64,000 nt of DNA from Heliopora coerulea. Taxonomy: Eukaryota > Cnidaria > Anthozoa > Scleralcyonacea > Helioporidae. Each line of letters starts with the position of its first letter. The first letter of the stretch is position 1. The translations under genes and the position numbers were made by a program. The stretch covers positions 1,357,001 to 1,421,000 of the forward strand of contig JASJOG010000028.1 of NCBI GenBank assembly GCA_030142905.1. Direction: 5' to 3'. The notes beneath the pieces were generated by a model. It saw nothing but the letters and a program-made list of their open reading frames with translations, did no database searches and had not been told where the DNA came from. Below, one piece after another: positions 24,208 through 34,900 of this stretch.

Positions 24208-25691
24208 TTAATGTTTCTTTCTGCGGGTGTTCTTGTCTGGTGTAACAATTATCTTCAACAGTTCTCCAAGTTTCTGTATTGCCGATCGTTGAAAATCCTC
24301 ATATCTTTGTTTCCTCGGTGAGGTTAATGCACTGTCTCCCTTGAGAAAATTGATAAAGTGAACCGCTAAAATGGCCGAGCCTTTGGCATTTAGATGAAGC
24401 TTACTGCCATTTAGACATGTATCGTCTATAGTTGAGTTGTCAATAAATGAAACGTCCAATTTCGTACAAATATGTCTAAGTTCCTTATTAACCTCTTCAA
24501 TCTTTTTTGACATAGCAACATCATGACGCACAGTAAGACCAGATAGTCCAATTTTTGAATAAGGAAATTGTGTCTTCACTTTTGTAGCAAGTTTCTCGAT
24601 CTTATTTGCACATTCTGTAGCTGATTCCAAAGGGAGATTGTTCGTCCCAGCGTGTATAATTACGTGGGACGAAATTGCTTTTAAACTATCAAAGTTGACC
24701 TCCTTTTCAATTCGTCAGCGGTTTTTCCCGGGAACGTGTATTTAGGTACCTTCTTCCTTGTTAATTTTCTTGGCTGAATGTTTTTAATTATTGAATCGCC
24801 TATAACAATGATGTCCGACCCGATTTTATTGGTTACTTTATCTCGTGTTTTAGGACTTTGTTGTTTGTTTTGGTGCTCAGCCATGCATTCTTCCTGATCG
24901 TTTGCAGTCTTTATCTCATGGTTGTTAATTCGAGTCTCTGTTTGTGTCTCATTATCTATGGTATCGCTCAAGGTTTGAAACTGATTTTCTGTATTAAGCG
25001 CGTAGGTGCTTGATAAGTTTACACTTGCTTGCTGCTTTTGGTTGCTACTTTTGGTTTCCTGTATGATTTGATCCTTTTGTTGAATCATTAGAGCCGTTAC
25101 TAGATTGTCTTTCTCTTGCTCTAAATACATAATTTTCGCTTTAAGATCTTTTATTGTATTATTAGCTTCTTCCAAATTATTCCTTAGCATAACCTTTTCA
25201 CTTTTGCATGTGCTAGTTTTACGTGACCGCGTGTTTTCATTTGCATCGCAAGTTTCTGCACAGTTTTTAAGTTGCTGTATATTACCTTCGATGCGCTTGA
25301 GTTGTAACGCGAGATCACGGCAGTGACATTGAGAATTTGAAAATTTATGTCCACTTTTGACAAAGGGCATCTCGATTATAGAGTTGTCTATATCGCCTTG
25401 ATTTTCTGTAATATGATCATGAACCTGTTTGTCGTCATCCGGCAAGGAATTTTCGACAACTTCGACCATGTTTAAGTTCCCTTCGGCTACGCTGCTTTGT
25501 TCGTCGTTATGGCCTTTGCCTTTATTCAACGTGGCAAATTTAACAAGTTTCTCACGAAGGCTTCGATTCTTATCGTCTCGAATTACCACTAGCTTTTGCT
25601 TCTTTTTACCATACCATTTCATTGTGTAGTTTTTGCTTGTAAATTGCTTCACTTCTCCACCAGGAGATGACCATTGTCCCTCGATACTCAA
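24208..25691 (-). pseudogene. LINE ORF1, coiled coil plus SGNH-esterase-like domain, frameshifted
   Basis: The first part (25691-24681, 336 residues) has a basic start, a coiled-coil centre (NNLEEANNTIKDLKAKIMYL) and then IIVIGDSIIKNIQPRKL, which fits block I (GDS) of an SGNH hydrolase. The frame is lost near 24690 and resumes at 24630-24208, where LHLNAKGSAILA looks like the Asp/His end block. Esterase-type ORF1 proteins are known from CR1/L2 LINEs and bind RNA or membranes. The frameshift makes this copy defective. Confidence 0.7.
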
Positions 25692-25785
25692 GTCAGATTG
25701 TACAAATAATTTCAGCCCCTCTAGCGAGCCATTTCAGGCCAGTTCCTTGTCTAGTTTAACAAGATTTGACAGTTTATAGGGTGTT

Positions 25786-26027
25786 GAAGTTGTCAATATA
25801 TTTTATTCTTGTATATTTTTGGGAAAGCTAAAATGATCTTCAATAATAACGGAGCTCCCCAATGCATGTCCGCAGCCTTGTTCCACGTCTTTGTGGCTTG
25901 TGCTCGCTGAGCGCGTCGAGTTATCTTAGCGCGTTTAAGATCGTCCATCCTGGTCACGGCACCAATGTCTCGACTGTCGACGGTTTATTAGTTGCGTTGT
26001 GCCCCAGTCGTCTCAGAGACAATCGAG
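25786..26027 (-). mobile_element. BEL/Pao remnant, LTR end, primer-binding site and gag start
   Basis: On the minus strand 26027-25966 is the 3' part of an LTR ending in CA. It is followed by TTGGTGCCGTGACC (25965-25952), a plausible primer-binding site, and an ATG at 25948. That ATG opens MDDLKRAKITRRAQRAQ, a basic segment typical of BEL/Pao starts. Coding stops making sense near 25785, where the LINE begins, and continues at 21061. The upstream LTR boundary beyond 26027 could not be fixed. Confidence 0.6.
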
Positions 26028-26523
26028 AACCGTAAGCGGAGGTTCTTTCTTGTACTAGGATAGAATGACGGACAATCCACACGATGGTTTTCAGACCTCT
26101 CAACTCGCACGATTTTGTCGTGTGACACACGATTTCCAACCTCATCTCACGATCTCACGCCAACGCCTCGTTTTCACACGACCAATGATAATAAAACGTT
26201 CAGCTAGAGTCCACGCCAGTACAGGTGTAACTGGCACGGTTGTATCAATTAAATTGATTACGTAATTATATTTTGTGGCTGTATTTAATCTTTAGACTAG
26301 AGATTCCTTTGTTTCTTTTTAATTATACCGTTTGGATTCATATCATTTTTCAATTTTGCCCTTGAGCGGCAGCGGCTGCGGAGAAAATCTCGTTAACAGA
26401 GCAATTTCATGCATGGCGCACCGCGAAGCTTCGTATGAGTCTGGGAACTACAAACGGTGAGTCCCAAAATCAAAATGACGTCCGATATGTTTACTGGGTG
26501 TTTTACATAACATTTGTTTGGCA

Positions 26524-28895
26524 AAAATTTAATTATGGATGAGATACTGACGTTAACGGACTCCGAGCACGAAAGTTCAAAATCTGAATCTAGTTCTAAT
26601 TTGAAGGAAGGAACCGATACTGGCATGTCTCCTCCCAGAGAAAAGAAAGCAAGGAAGTTATCTCGTGCAGCCACTTACAAGACCAAATTTAGTACGACTT
26701 GGAAGAAAGAATACCCATTTATTACCTCTTTTCAAGGTGACCCTCACAAGTAACAGTAAACTCCACTCAGTCTCTTAAGAGTAAAGTTATCACTTTTAAA
26801 TTAAATATCAAGTGGAAAATGGCAGAATGACAAAATTTGTCCTTGCTGAGATAGGCATTGCAGTGTTTTTATTAGGTCTAACCACATTTTAGGCTAAGTT
26901 CCATGCTTAAAATTTAGTTGATGATGTCCTTAACCTAATTATTTTGCCACAGGTTTCGTTGTAACATGTGACAAAAAGGTGAAATGTGACCACATGGGGA
27001 AGCAGGATATCATCAAGCACTGCAATACGAAAAACCATTTAACTCTGGCCAAAGCACTTAATAATCAGTCGAGACTGACATTTAATACACCAGAGAGATC
27101 CGAAGACTTGAAAAGGACTGAAACAGAAGTACAGATGGCTGTTTTAACTGCTAGCTCCAATGTACCATTGGCATTTCATGATAGCTTGTCTCCAACCATA
27201 AGAGGAATCTTTCCAAATTCAAAGATTGCATCTAAATGCCATTCTGCCTCTACAAAAGCTACTTGTATGCTCAATGAAGCTGTTGCACCAATGTTGATAG
27301 AAGATTTAATCAAAACCATGAAGCTCCATCCATTTTCTCTTGCTGTTGATGGTTCAAATGACGAAGGCTTGGGAAAAATGAACCCCTTAACAGTTCGAAT
27401 TTTTGATATTAATGCCAATAGAATTGTAACTCGATTCTTAGATATGTGTGCATCAAGTTCTGCTACTGCTGAAGGGATTTTTACTGTAATTGATGAAAAA
27501 CTGACAAAACTTCTTGGCTGTGCACACCCATGGGACTTGTGCACTTCACTTGGTGTTGATAACACATCTGTCAATATTGGGATTCGGAATTCACTAAAGA
27601 CCAGAGTACAGGCCCGCAATCCTGCCATTTATGTCAATGGTTGCCCATGTCATATAATCCATAATGCAGCCCAAAAAGCAGCAGAATCAGTAATGGAATG
27701 CTGTGGGTTTGATGTTGAAGAGTTCACCATTGACCTGTTCTACTGGTTTGATAAGTCAACCAAACGAAAGAACGAACTTCGAAATTACTGCACATTCTGC
27801 GATCAGGCGTATAGAGCGGTAGTGAAACATGTTTCAACACGGTGGTTGAGTATAGAGATTGCCGTGCAGAGAAGCCTGAAATAATATCCTACCCTGACCT
27901 ATTTTAAGTTAGAGAATGAGCAACAAGTCAGATTTAAAAGGCTTCAGACGGCCTTTGATGACCCAATGACTGAAGTTTATCTGTTATTCTTCCAGTCCAT
28001 TATGCCAAGCTTTACCCACTGCAACCAGTTCTTACAACGAGAAGAACCTCTAATCCACGTCTTACAGCCACAGTTAGCAAGAATGCTAAGGAACATCCTT
28101 GCCAAATTTGTCAAGCCATTGGTTATTGCTGAACACTTGAGAGCAGGCACATTAACATCAATAGATTTCAAGAATGATGAAAATCATGTTTGTAATGATT
28201 GCTTATCAGTTGGATTCTTGACAAAACAAACTCTTGAAAAGCTACTCAGAGAAGGTGATGTTTCACCTCATCAGCATGCCATATTCTTCAAGGCAGCAAA
28301 GGCCTTTTTGATTCAAGCTTCTGAGTACTTGCTAAAGTGGTGCCCTTTAGAAGATGAACTGTTGCTGCATGCCACCTGGCTTGATTTTGACCAAAGACTG
28401 GAAAAGCGATTTACCTCTGTGGAGTATTTTGTTATCAAGTATCCCCAAATATTTCCTGACATGGACATGGAAAGGCTTAATGAGCAATTCCTGAACTACC
28501 AGTTCTTACTGGAAGAAGATATTCCAGCAGAAGTAAGAGAACGTGCAAAGGGTGCAGAAGATAATCCATACTACCAAGTTGATATTCTCTGGGGATATCT
28601 GAAGGGTGTGAAGAAACCAGGTACAAATTCTCTTGGGTTTGATCTTCTCTTCCGTGTTGCTGAAGTTATCATGACAATACCACATTCAAATGCAGGGAAA
28701 GAGAGAATATTTTCTCTCATTAACAAGAATAAAACGTCAAGTAGTAGCTCCCTTGGGCTTGATGGCACACTCTCCTCATTAATTGTTGTGAAGACCCACA
28801 TCCAAGATCCTCTACGTTGGCAACCATCTATGCCTATCGTTCAGAAGACAAAGAAGGCTACAAAGTTGTATAATGACAAACTTAAATTAAAATGA
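26524..28895 (+). pseudogene. hAT transposase gene with one intron, lightly broken
   Basis: Exon 1 (to 26749) is acidic and Ser-rich and ends in a zinc-finger lead-in. A 203-nt GT-AG intron (26750-26952) splits a Lys codon. Exon 2 opens with a C2H2/BED-like finger (KCDHMGKQDIIKH) just after an apparent 2-bp loss near 26967. The frame then runs to 28895 except for one TAA at 27882-27884; both sides share the frame. Catalytic-type positions are visible: D in LAVDGSNDEG, D in SLGVDNTSVN and E in PHSNAGKERIFSL, within the C-terminal hAT dimerisation region. It resembles the KIAA1586/C17orf113-like transposase group. Near intactness suggests recent decay, an assembly error, or a partly retained gene. 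Terminal repeats were not found. Confidence 0.7.
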
Positions 28896-29700
28896 GTTCC
28901 TTTAACTCTCCTCACAGTGTCAGCTGGATTTGTTTTGTTTTATTTGTTTGACATGCAATTGCAAGAGGAACAACAATAGCTCTTTCTTAAGTTTCAATAG
29001 AAAACATTTTCTAATTGTTACTTCATGGTTTGGTGATTGAATCTTCAATTAAATCTTAGTATATTTAGTGTAGTGTATATAGTGAACCTAATTATGTGAT
29101 TTACAACCCTCAAATAGAGGCAAACCTTGAGAACAAAATTGTATATGTAACAGCTTTAACTGAGTATTTTATAATTATGCTATTCTTAATATTATAAAAT
29201 TTATTTTTCCAAGAATGCAGGAAATGGCAAATTCACAACTCAAATTTTTCTGGGTGGGTGGAAGGGATTAGGTGGGGCGGCTATGCTCACTGTCGCTTTT
29301 GCCAGCTGGTCTCACTACAGAGTCTGATCTTAAGTTTGGTCTGTGGTTTTGAAGGTGTATTTATAAACGAAACATAGAACTGTCATAAAGTGAGTCAGTT
29401 CAAAACTACATACTAAGTTTCCCTTTCCGTAATAGTGTTAGCTGAAGTGCGCGTGTCATTTTTCTCATCTAAACAATTAACCAATCAAGTTCGCTATAAA
29501 CTGTTTCTAACACGCACGTCAGAAATCACTCAATACAGTAATGCAATATGTAACTTTCATATTGATCTAGTTGATGACATGAGCAATCATAGTAATTTCT
29601 GTAATATAATTAAGAATGAGTGTTTGTTACTATTCGTCGCTAATTCGCGACAAGGCTAACATTTACATCAGCACTGTCTATATCTTTTTCTGATGACGGC
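28896..29700. other. Non-coding stretch 3' of the hAT gene
   Basis: AT-rich, with short unconvincing open frames. I see nothing that can be named. Confidence 0.5.
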
Positions 29701-29706
29701 CGGGAC

Positions 29707-29760
29707 TCAGGGGCGGATTTAGCGTTAGGCAAATAAGGCAGCCGCCTAAGGTGATTGACG
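29707..29760. repeat. hAT-type element end
   Basis: CAGGGGCGGATTTAGCG followed by G/C-rich sequence (GGCAGCCGCCTAAGG) has the form of a hAT terminal inverted repeat. No matching opposite end is visible, so this may be one end of a truncated non-autonomous element. Confidence 0.45.
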
Positions 29761-30494
29761 GGCTATCGAAGCGATTTTGATTCGCTTAGTGGTATGTTCA
29801 TGGCAATTTATTAACATCTTTGTCTTTGCTACATCCACTGTCTAAGCAACAAGCGTTAGCATGCACTTCATTAGCGAATCTTTGCCGGTAATGTTGACAA
29901 ACATGGAATATCATATTTCATCAGCTCCTACACTCGAGACCGAAATTGGTGTTAGGTTACTTAAATGTCACTCATTTTGCCTAAGTTCGTGTTTGTATCA
30001 AATCTTGCGATTGGCTGAATTATTTCGAGTGTCTCTATCGTGGGCGGTGATTGGTTTGCCTAGGTTTTCCCTAAACTGCGATTTGTTTGAGGTTTTCTGA
30101 TTGGCCAAAGTTAAGAGTAGGTCTTTCTTACAGAAGTATCCATTGGTGTAGCGGCATTACTTTGTGGTTTTCTGCCTAACTTGCCTGGACTATCGTTATC
30201 ATGTACGTGAAACTCTGTGAAACGATTAGACTCTCGAGCCGATTTTGCCAAACAAGCAGATTTGCGTATGCTGCGCTACATCGGTGTTGAGAAAATTGTC
30301 GAACAAATTCATATACAGCGTCGCAGTCTTCAAATATGTCTTCCACGGAGCTTATGTGAACGCTTTCAACTGCGTTGAAAGGAATTTACGCGAAGTCTGT
30401 TTTCATTGTAAGACACCTTCAAATAGTTCCTCGCGGGAGATAAGCGGTGTCAATCTTCTGTTGAATGAGAAATACGTAGATAAAATTTTGCAGC

Positions 30495-30856
30495 CTAGAC
30501 TTACGTCCCTTCCAATGCAAGGAACGATGAGAACATGCTGAGCATTGCTGTCAAGTGAGTTGGAGGTCTTCACTCATAATCTTTTATCTAGCTGTTAAAC
30601 TGACCTATTTTTGTAACGTTATACCAAGTGCACTACATTTGACAACATGAAGTAGTCGCTGAGTAGTCTGGGTTTTCAGCTTACGTCGACAACTGCCCCC
30701 CAAAAAACAGTGCTGCACCCCCAAATTTTACATCCTAGCTACGTGCCTGGCTAGACTTACGTTCCTTCCAATGCAAGGAACGATGAGAATACGCTGAGCA
30801 TTGCTGTCAAGTGAGTTGATGGTCTTCATTTATAATCTTTTATCTAGCTGTTAAAC
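30495..30856. repeat. 106 bp direct repeat flanking an element fragment
   Basis: 30495-30600 (starting CTAGACTTACG) recurs at 30751-30856, same length and orientation, with a few substitutions. The 150 bp between ends in sequence like a hAT/MITE terminus read on the minus strand (CAGGCACGTAGCTAGGAT). An unequal-exchange duplication involving a small element would explain it. Confidence 0.7.
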
Positions 30857-31414
30857 TCGGCGAGTAGACTTTCATTATTCATCGAGCAGTTATTCGGCTA
30901 TTATTTGAAACCTGACTCCCTGCGCTCCGTTATTGTGATGCGCGTTGTGTCTCGAGTAAGTCGGACCAGTGAACCGTTTCTTCTTTTAGCCCTTTCATTG
31001 CTGTGCTCCTTGGGTTAAGGCTGCGATCATTTTCCTTGGGAATCGTATTTCTGATTTCATGCGCTTTCTTTAATAGGTCCGAACAATCTGGTGACTGTCC
31101 GCACAGCGCTGCTTGTTTAGCTATAGGCTATTTTGGGCGTATATTATTACACACTGTGTATTATTCAGTCCTAAATTCGTATTGGAATGTTTTATTTGCT
31201 CTTATTTAATTTAAGTAAACCTTTCATTGTATTTTCATCCTGAACATATTAAAACTTTCAAACAATAATTTATATTTTCAATTTCTTTCGCTAAACATTG
31301 AATAACGGCACTAAATGATAATAGAAAACCAAAAGTTCCTATTTTTACAGTACAAGTTGGTTATTTTTAAGAACCATTCCAGGATTTGTTCTTAAATCAA
31401 TCCCCAAAAAATCC

Positions 31415-31925
31415 ATTTGCAGAATAGTCATTAGTGACTGTATTGATCTAAACATGTATATAATTAAATATTTGCATTAAATTATTAATTCATTATTATA
31501 TTATTAAATATTTGCATTAAATTATTAATTAATAATTTATTATATTATTAAATATTTGCATTAATTAATTATTATATTATTAAACATTTGCAGAACAGTC
31601 ATTAGTGACTATTGATTTAAACATGTATATAAATAAGTATTTGCATTAAATTATTAATTAATTAATTATTATATTATTAAACATTTGCGGAACAGTCATT
31701 AGTGACTGTATTGATTTAAACATGTATATAACTAAATATTTGCTTTAAATTAATTAATTATTATATTATTAAACATTTGCAGAACAATCATTAGTGACTC
31801 TATTGATCTAAACATGTATATAATTAAATATTTGCTTTAAATTAATTAATTATTATATTATTAAACATTTGCAGAACAGTCATTAGTGACTCTATTGATC
31901 TAAACATGTATGTAATTAAATATTT
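31415..31925. repeat. AT-rich minisatellite, units of about 90-100 bp
   Basis: About five units contain TTGCAGAACAGTCATTAGTGA, the stretch GATCTAAACATGTATATAA and a variable ATTAATTAATTATTATATTA linker. Units near 31690-31900 are the most alike. The linker varies most in length. Confidence 0.8.
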
Positions 31926-34900
31926 CGTAAAGTAGGCAATGTGTTTGGCCATGATACGCGATAATTTGCAGACTGAACAAATTAGGCTTTTCTTAATACT
32001 AATTTTTCCAGCAAGCATATATCCTGTCAAAATTTTGTTTGGCAGCTTATATAATCTACCTTTGTGTGGCTGTAGGGGATATTGGAAAGTTCTGAAATTT
32101 AGCTGAACTGCTATAGCTGACTTTATTCAAAATCAGAGTTATTCTACTAGAGGGAATAAAGGGGATGCTTCCAGTCCTCCACCCCCTGTTTTACGCTTTC
32201 TTAAAATTTCCCCGAGGTAAAAAAAATCCTGGATGCGTCCCTGCCGGGGGGGTAGCTACTTTCCTTAGTCTTCACTGACTTTTCAACACTGGTTAAGTAC
32301 TTGCTGGAGAGATCACACCTCTGGTTTTTCTGCAGAGACCTTTTTCTCCACGCTATAAAAGTTCGCGCTATTTCCTTAGATGATCTGCGAGTTGATGTTG
32401 TTCGTCGACAGGTGTATTTGCCCTTCATATCTAAGTTTTGAAAACCTTCGTAATTATGCCATAAGTGTGAAGTGGTCCACAACATTCAAAGAAATATTTG
32501 CAGATGTCAAAAATTCTTGAAGATATCTTTAAATTTGTCGCTATCATTAAAAGATCGTCTTCGATCTGAAGTATCGGCTCTGGAAAATGGAACTTGCAAA
32601 CTTTTCTATAACTTTAACTTCGTTACAAGACGTTCTGATATGATAGTTAAAAAACAACAGTAGAAGACCACATTGAGTGACATTGCATACCTCGGAGACA
32701 GAAATGTAAACAACAAGGGAGTGGAGAAAGTATGTGACAGTGTCAAATTTAAAGACCTAGCTGCAACGAATGTTGAACCCATCGGCGTGACAGTGACCCA
32801 GTAGTAACTAGAATGCCATTTCCAGAGACATTTTCTGGTGTTAGATATCCACGAAATAAATAGCAGTCAGTTCCAAGAGCGAGTGTTATTGAGAAAAGCA
32901 AATATCTTACTGAGACATTAGAAGAAAGTTCGAAATTTGTGTCGAATTTATGGTATTTGAAAGGTTGTTTAAGATCGTAAGTCCTTGGCCTGTATGAACA
33001 AAACTTCTCCGTTGCAACTTTGACACACAGGTAAACGAAGAAGGGGAAGATCGAGCAAACAGAATCGATTACACAGTAAATTTAAATAAGAATTACATGA
33101 TCCTATAGTTTCACTTGCCCTCCTGCTTGGTCACTGAGTACGTTCATTTCGTATTAGGAAAAGCTGCTGGATAGGGAATCAAACCCGATACTTTGAGGCG
33201 AAATTTTATTTGAAGAGAACGAGCATTTGAATAAAAACGGTAAGTTCGATTCTGTTTTTGTAAGACTTTATGTACCTCGTCGTACTCAATGACAAGGGTA
33301 AATGATAAACTTGGCCAGGTACTTCACTCGTTCCACAGGAAAGATACGCAGTTATATAACATACCAGAAAATGAAAATAAAAAAGCCAAATAGACAAAGA
33401 ATGACTCGAGCGCATCAGGCTAGTCCTGAACTCTTCGTCAGTAACCCTAAGTTGTTGCCCATCTCTAATTTGGGACAATTAAACCTTGGCCAAACCAGAA
33501 AACAAATGACTGCAATTTTCCACTTGCTTCGGAGTTGTCCTCCATTACGTCAGCATTTGTGGACTTACAACAAGTCTGAGCGTTTCCAAAATTAAATGGA
33601 AGTTGAAAAGTGTTTCTTTTACTGGCAGTGTCTTGCGTCTTGATTAGGTCATGGCGTTAATACCACTTGTCGTTGATTGATTAAAGTTGACCAAATCGCT
33701 AGCACTTGGTCAAGGATTTAAAAATATGGACCCACAAAACACACTCGATTGAGTGGTGGTGGTCATGCGATGCGAGTCGTTTTTTGAACAATTTTGTCTA
33801 ACTGGCACATTCCACTTGTACACTGAGCTTTGGCTGTGAACAAAACTCAACATCTAGTTTCCTATGAAAATTTCGCCAGCCACCTTTGAGTTATTGATGG
33901 TCGTCTATTTTTCTGTTATTTCCAGCCTTTATTTGGCGTAAACCTGGCAGAATAAGTGCAAAGATATGTCGCTTCAGTCTTAAACGTTGATGGCTTAAGA
34001 GTGTTCGTAACTAAATGGAATCATGGTCAGTTATGCTCGTGTTCTGCAAATCTTACTGACCCAGGAGAACTTCCAAAATTTGGCCTTCCACCCTTACTAG
34101 CTTTGTTAATATTGATATGTACCTTTTTAAGGAAGCTTTGTCGGTTTTATACAACAATGTTGTATGAGGGTTTCAGTTCGTTAGTGTATTATACTCGAAG
34201 ATAAGCTTGGTCAGATAATTTGGCGTAGCATTGAATTAATAGGAAAGATTTAAAAATTACTTCACAAGTAAACATGTCAACATGATTTAGTCAACATGAT
34301 TTCCCGATAACATGTAATTAGATTTAAATTGCTCATTTATTGGTAGAACTTGATATTCTCGATTCGTGAAGCTTTCCTTTACGTTTCTACTTTACGTAAG
34401 TGCTGTCCTACTAGAACTGAAGAATAGTTAAGCGTTTGGAAGTGCAAAATTATTGTTTAGCTTTTATTGATAATTTATAGACGAGTGGGAACTAAACGAA
34501 ATGTAAAAGCAGTGGTTGTCCACAAAATTTTTTGGTGAGCTTACTTTGATTTGATCTTCAGCTAAGGCTGAAATTTCTCATCAAATTTGGGAATTTTCTT
34601 AAACCTCCAGGTGGATGACAGTCTGCCATATCATTGATTCTTGTGGGTTTAGGGGATAGTTACATGGAAGAATTTCAACTCGATTAGCCGAGTTGAAAAC
34701 ATTTCCAATTACCGAAGAAATATCAGCATGTAATGTAGCTGATATCGAAAGTAAAAACAAGCGGAAATTTTGTGGTCGTTGTTGTTTTGATATATTGATG
34801 TCACGCACACCAATGTTCGAAATTTCTGAGATCATCTCTCAATTCGTGTTTCGTACATTTGTTGATAGTACTTTCTCTAAGAAACAGAGGAAGAGCAGAG

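Larger units (their letters stand above)
21062..25785 (-). mobile_element. L2/CR1-like LINE, near full length, broken
   Basis: A non-LTR retrotransposon on the minus strand with ORF1 (25691-24208) and ORF2 (24166-21213) in the expected order, each broken by frameshifts. Its AT-rich 3' end meets BEL/Pao sequence near 21062 and its 5' end meets it near 25785, so it inserted into that element. Boundaries are approximate and I could not see a target duplication. ORF1 with an SGNH-esterase-like domain, and a C-terminus containing KSLNGLAPDYLSP, fit the L2/CR1 group. Confidence 0.8.
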
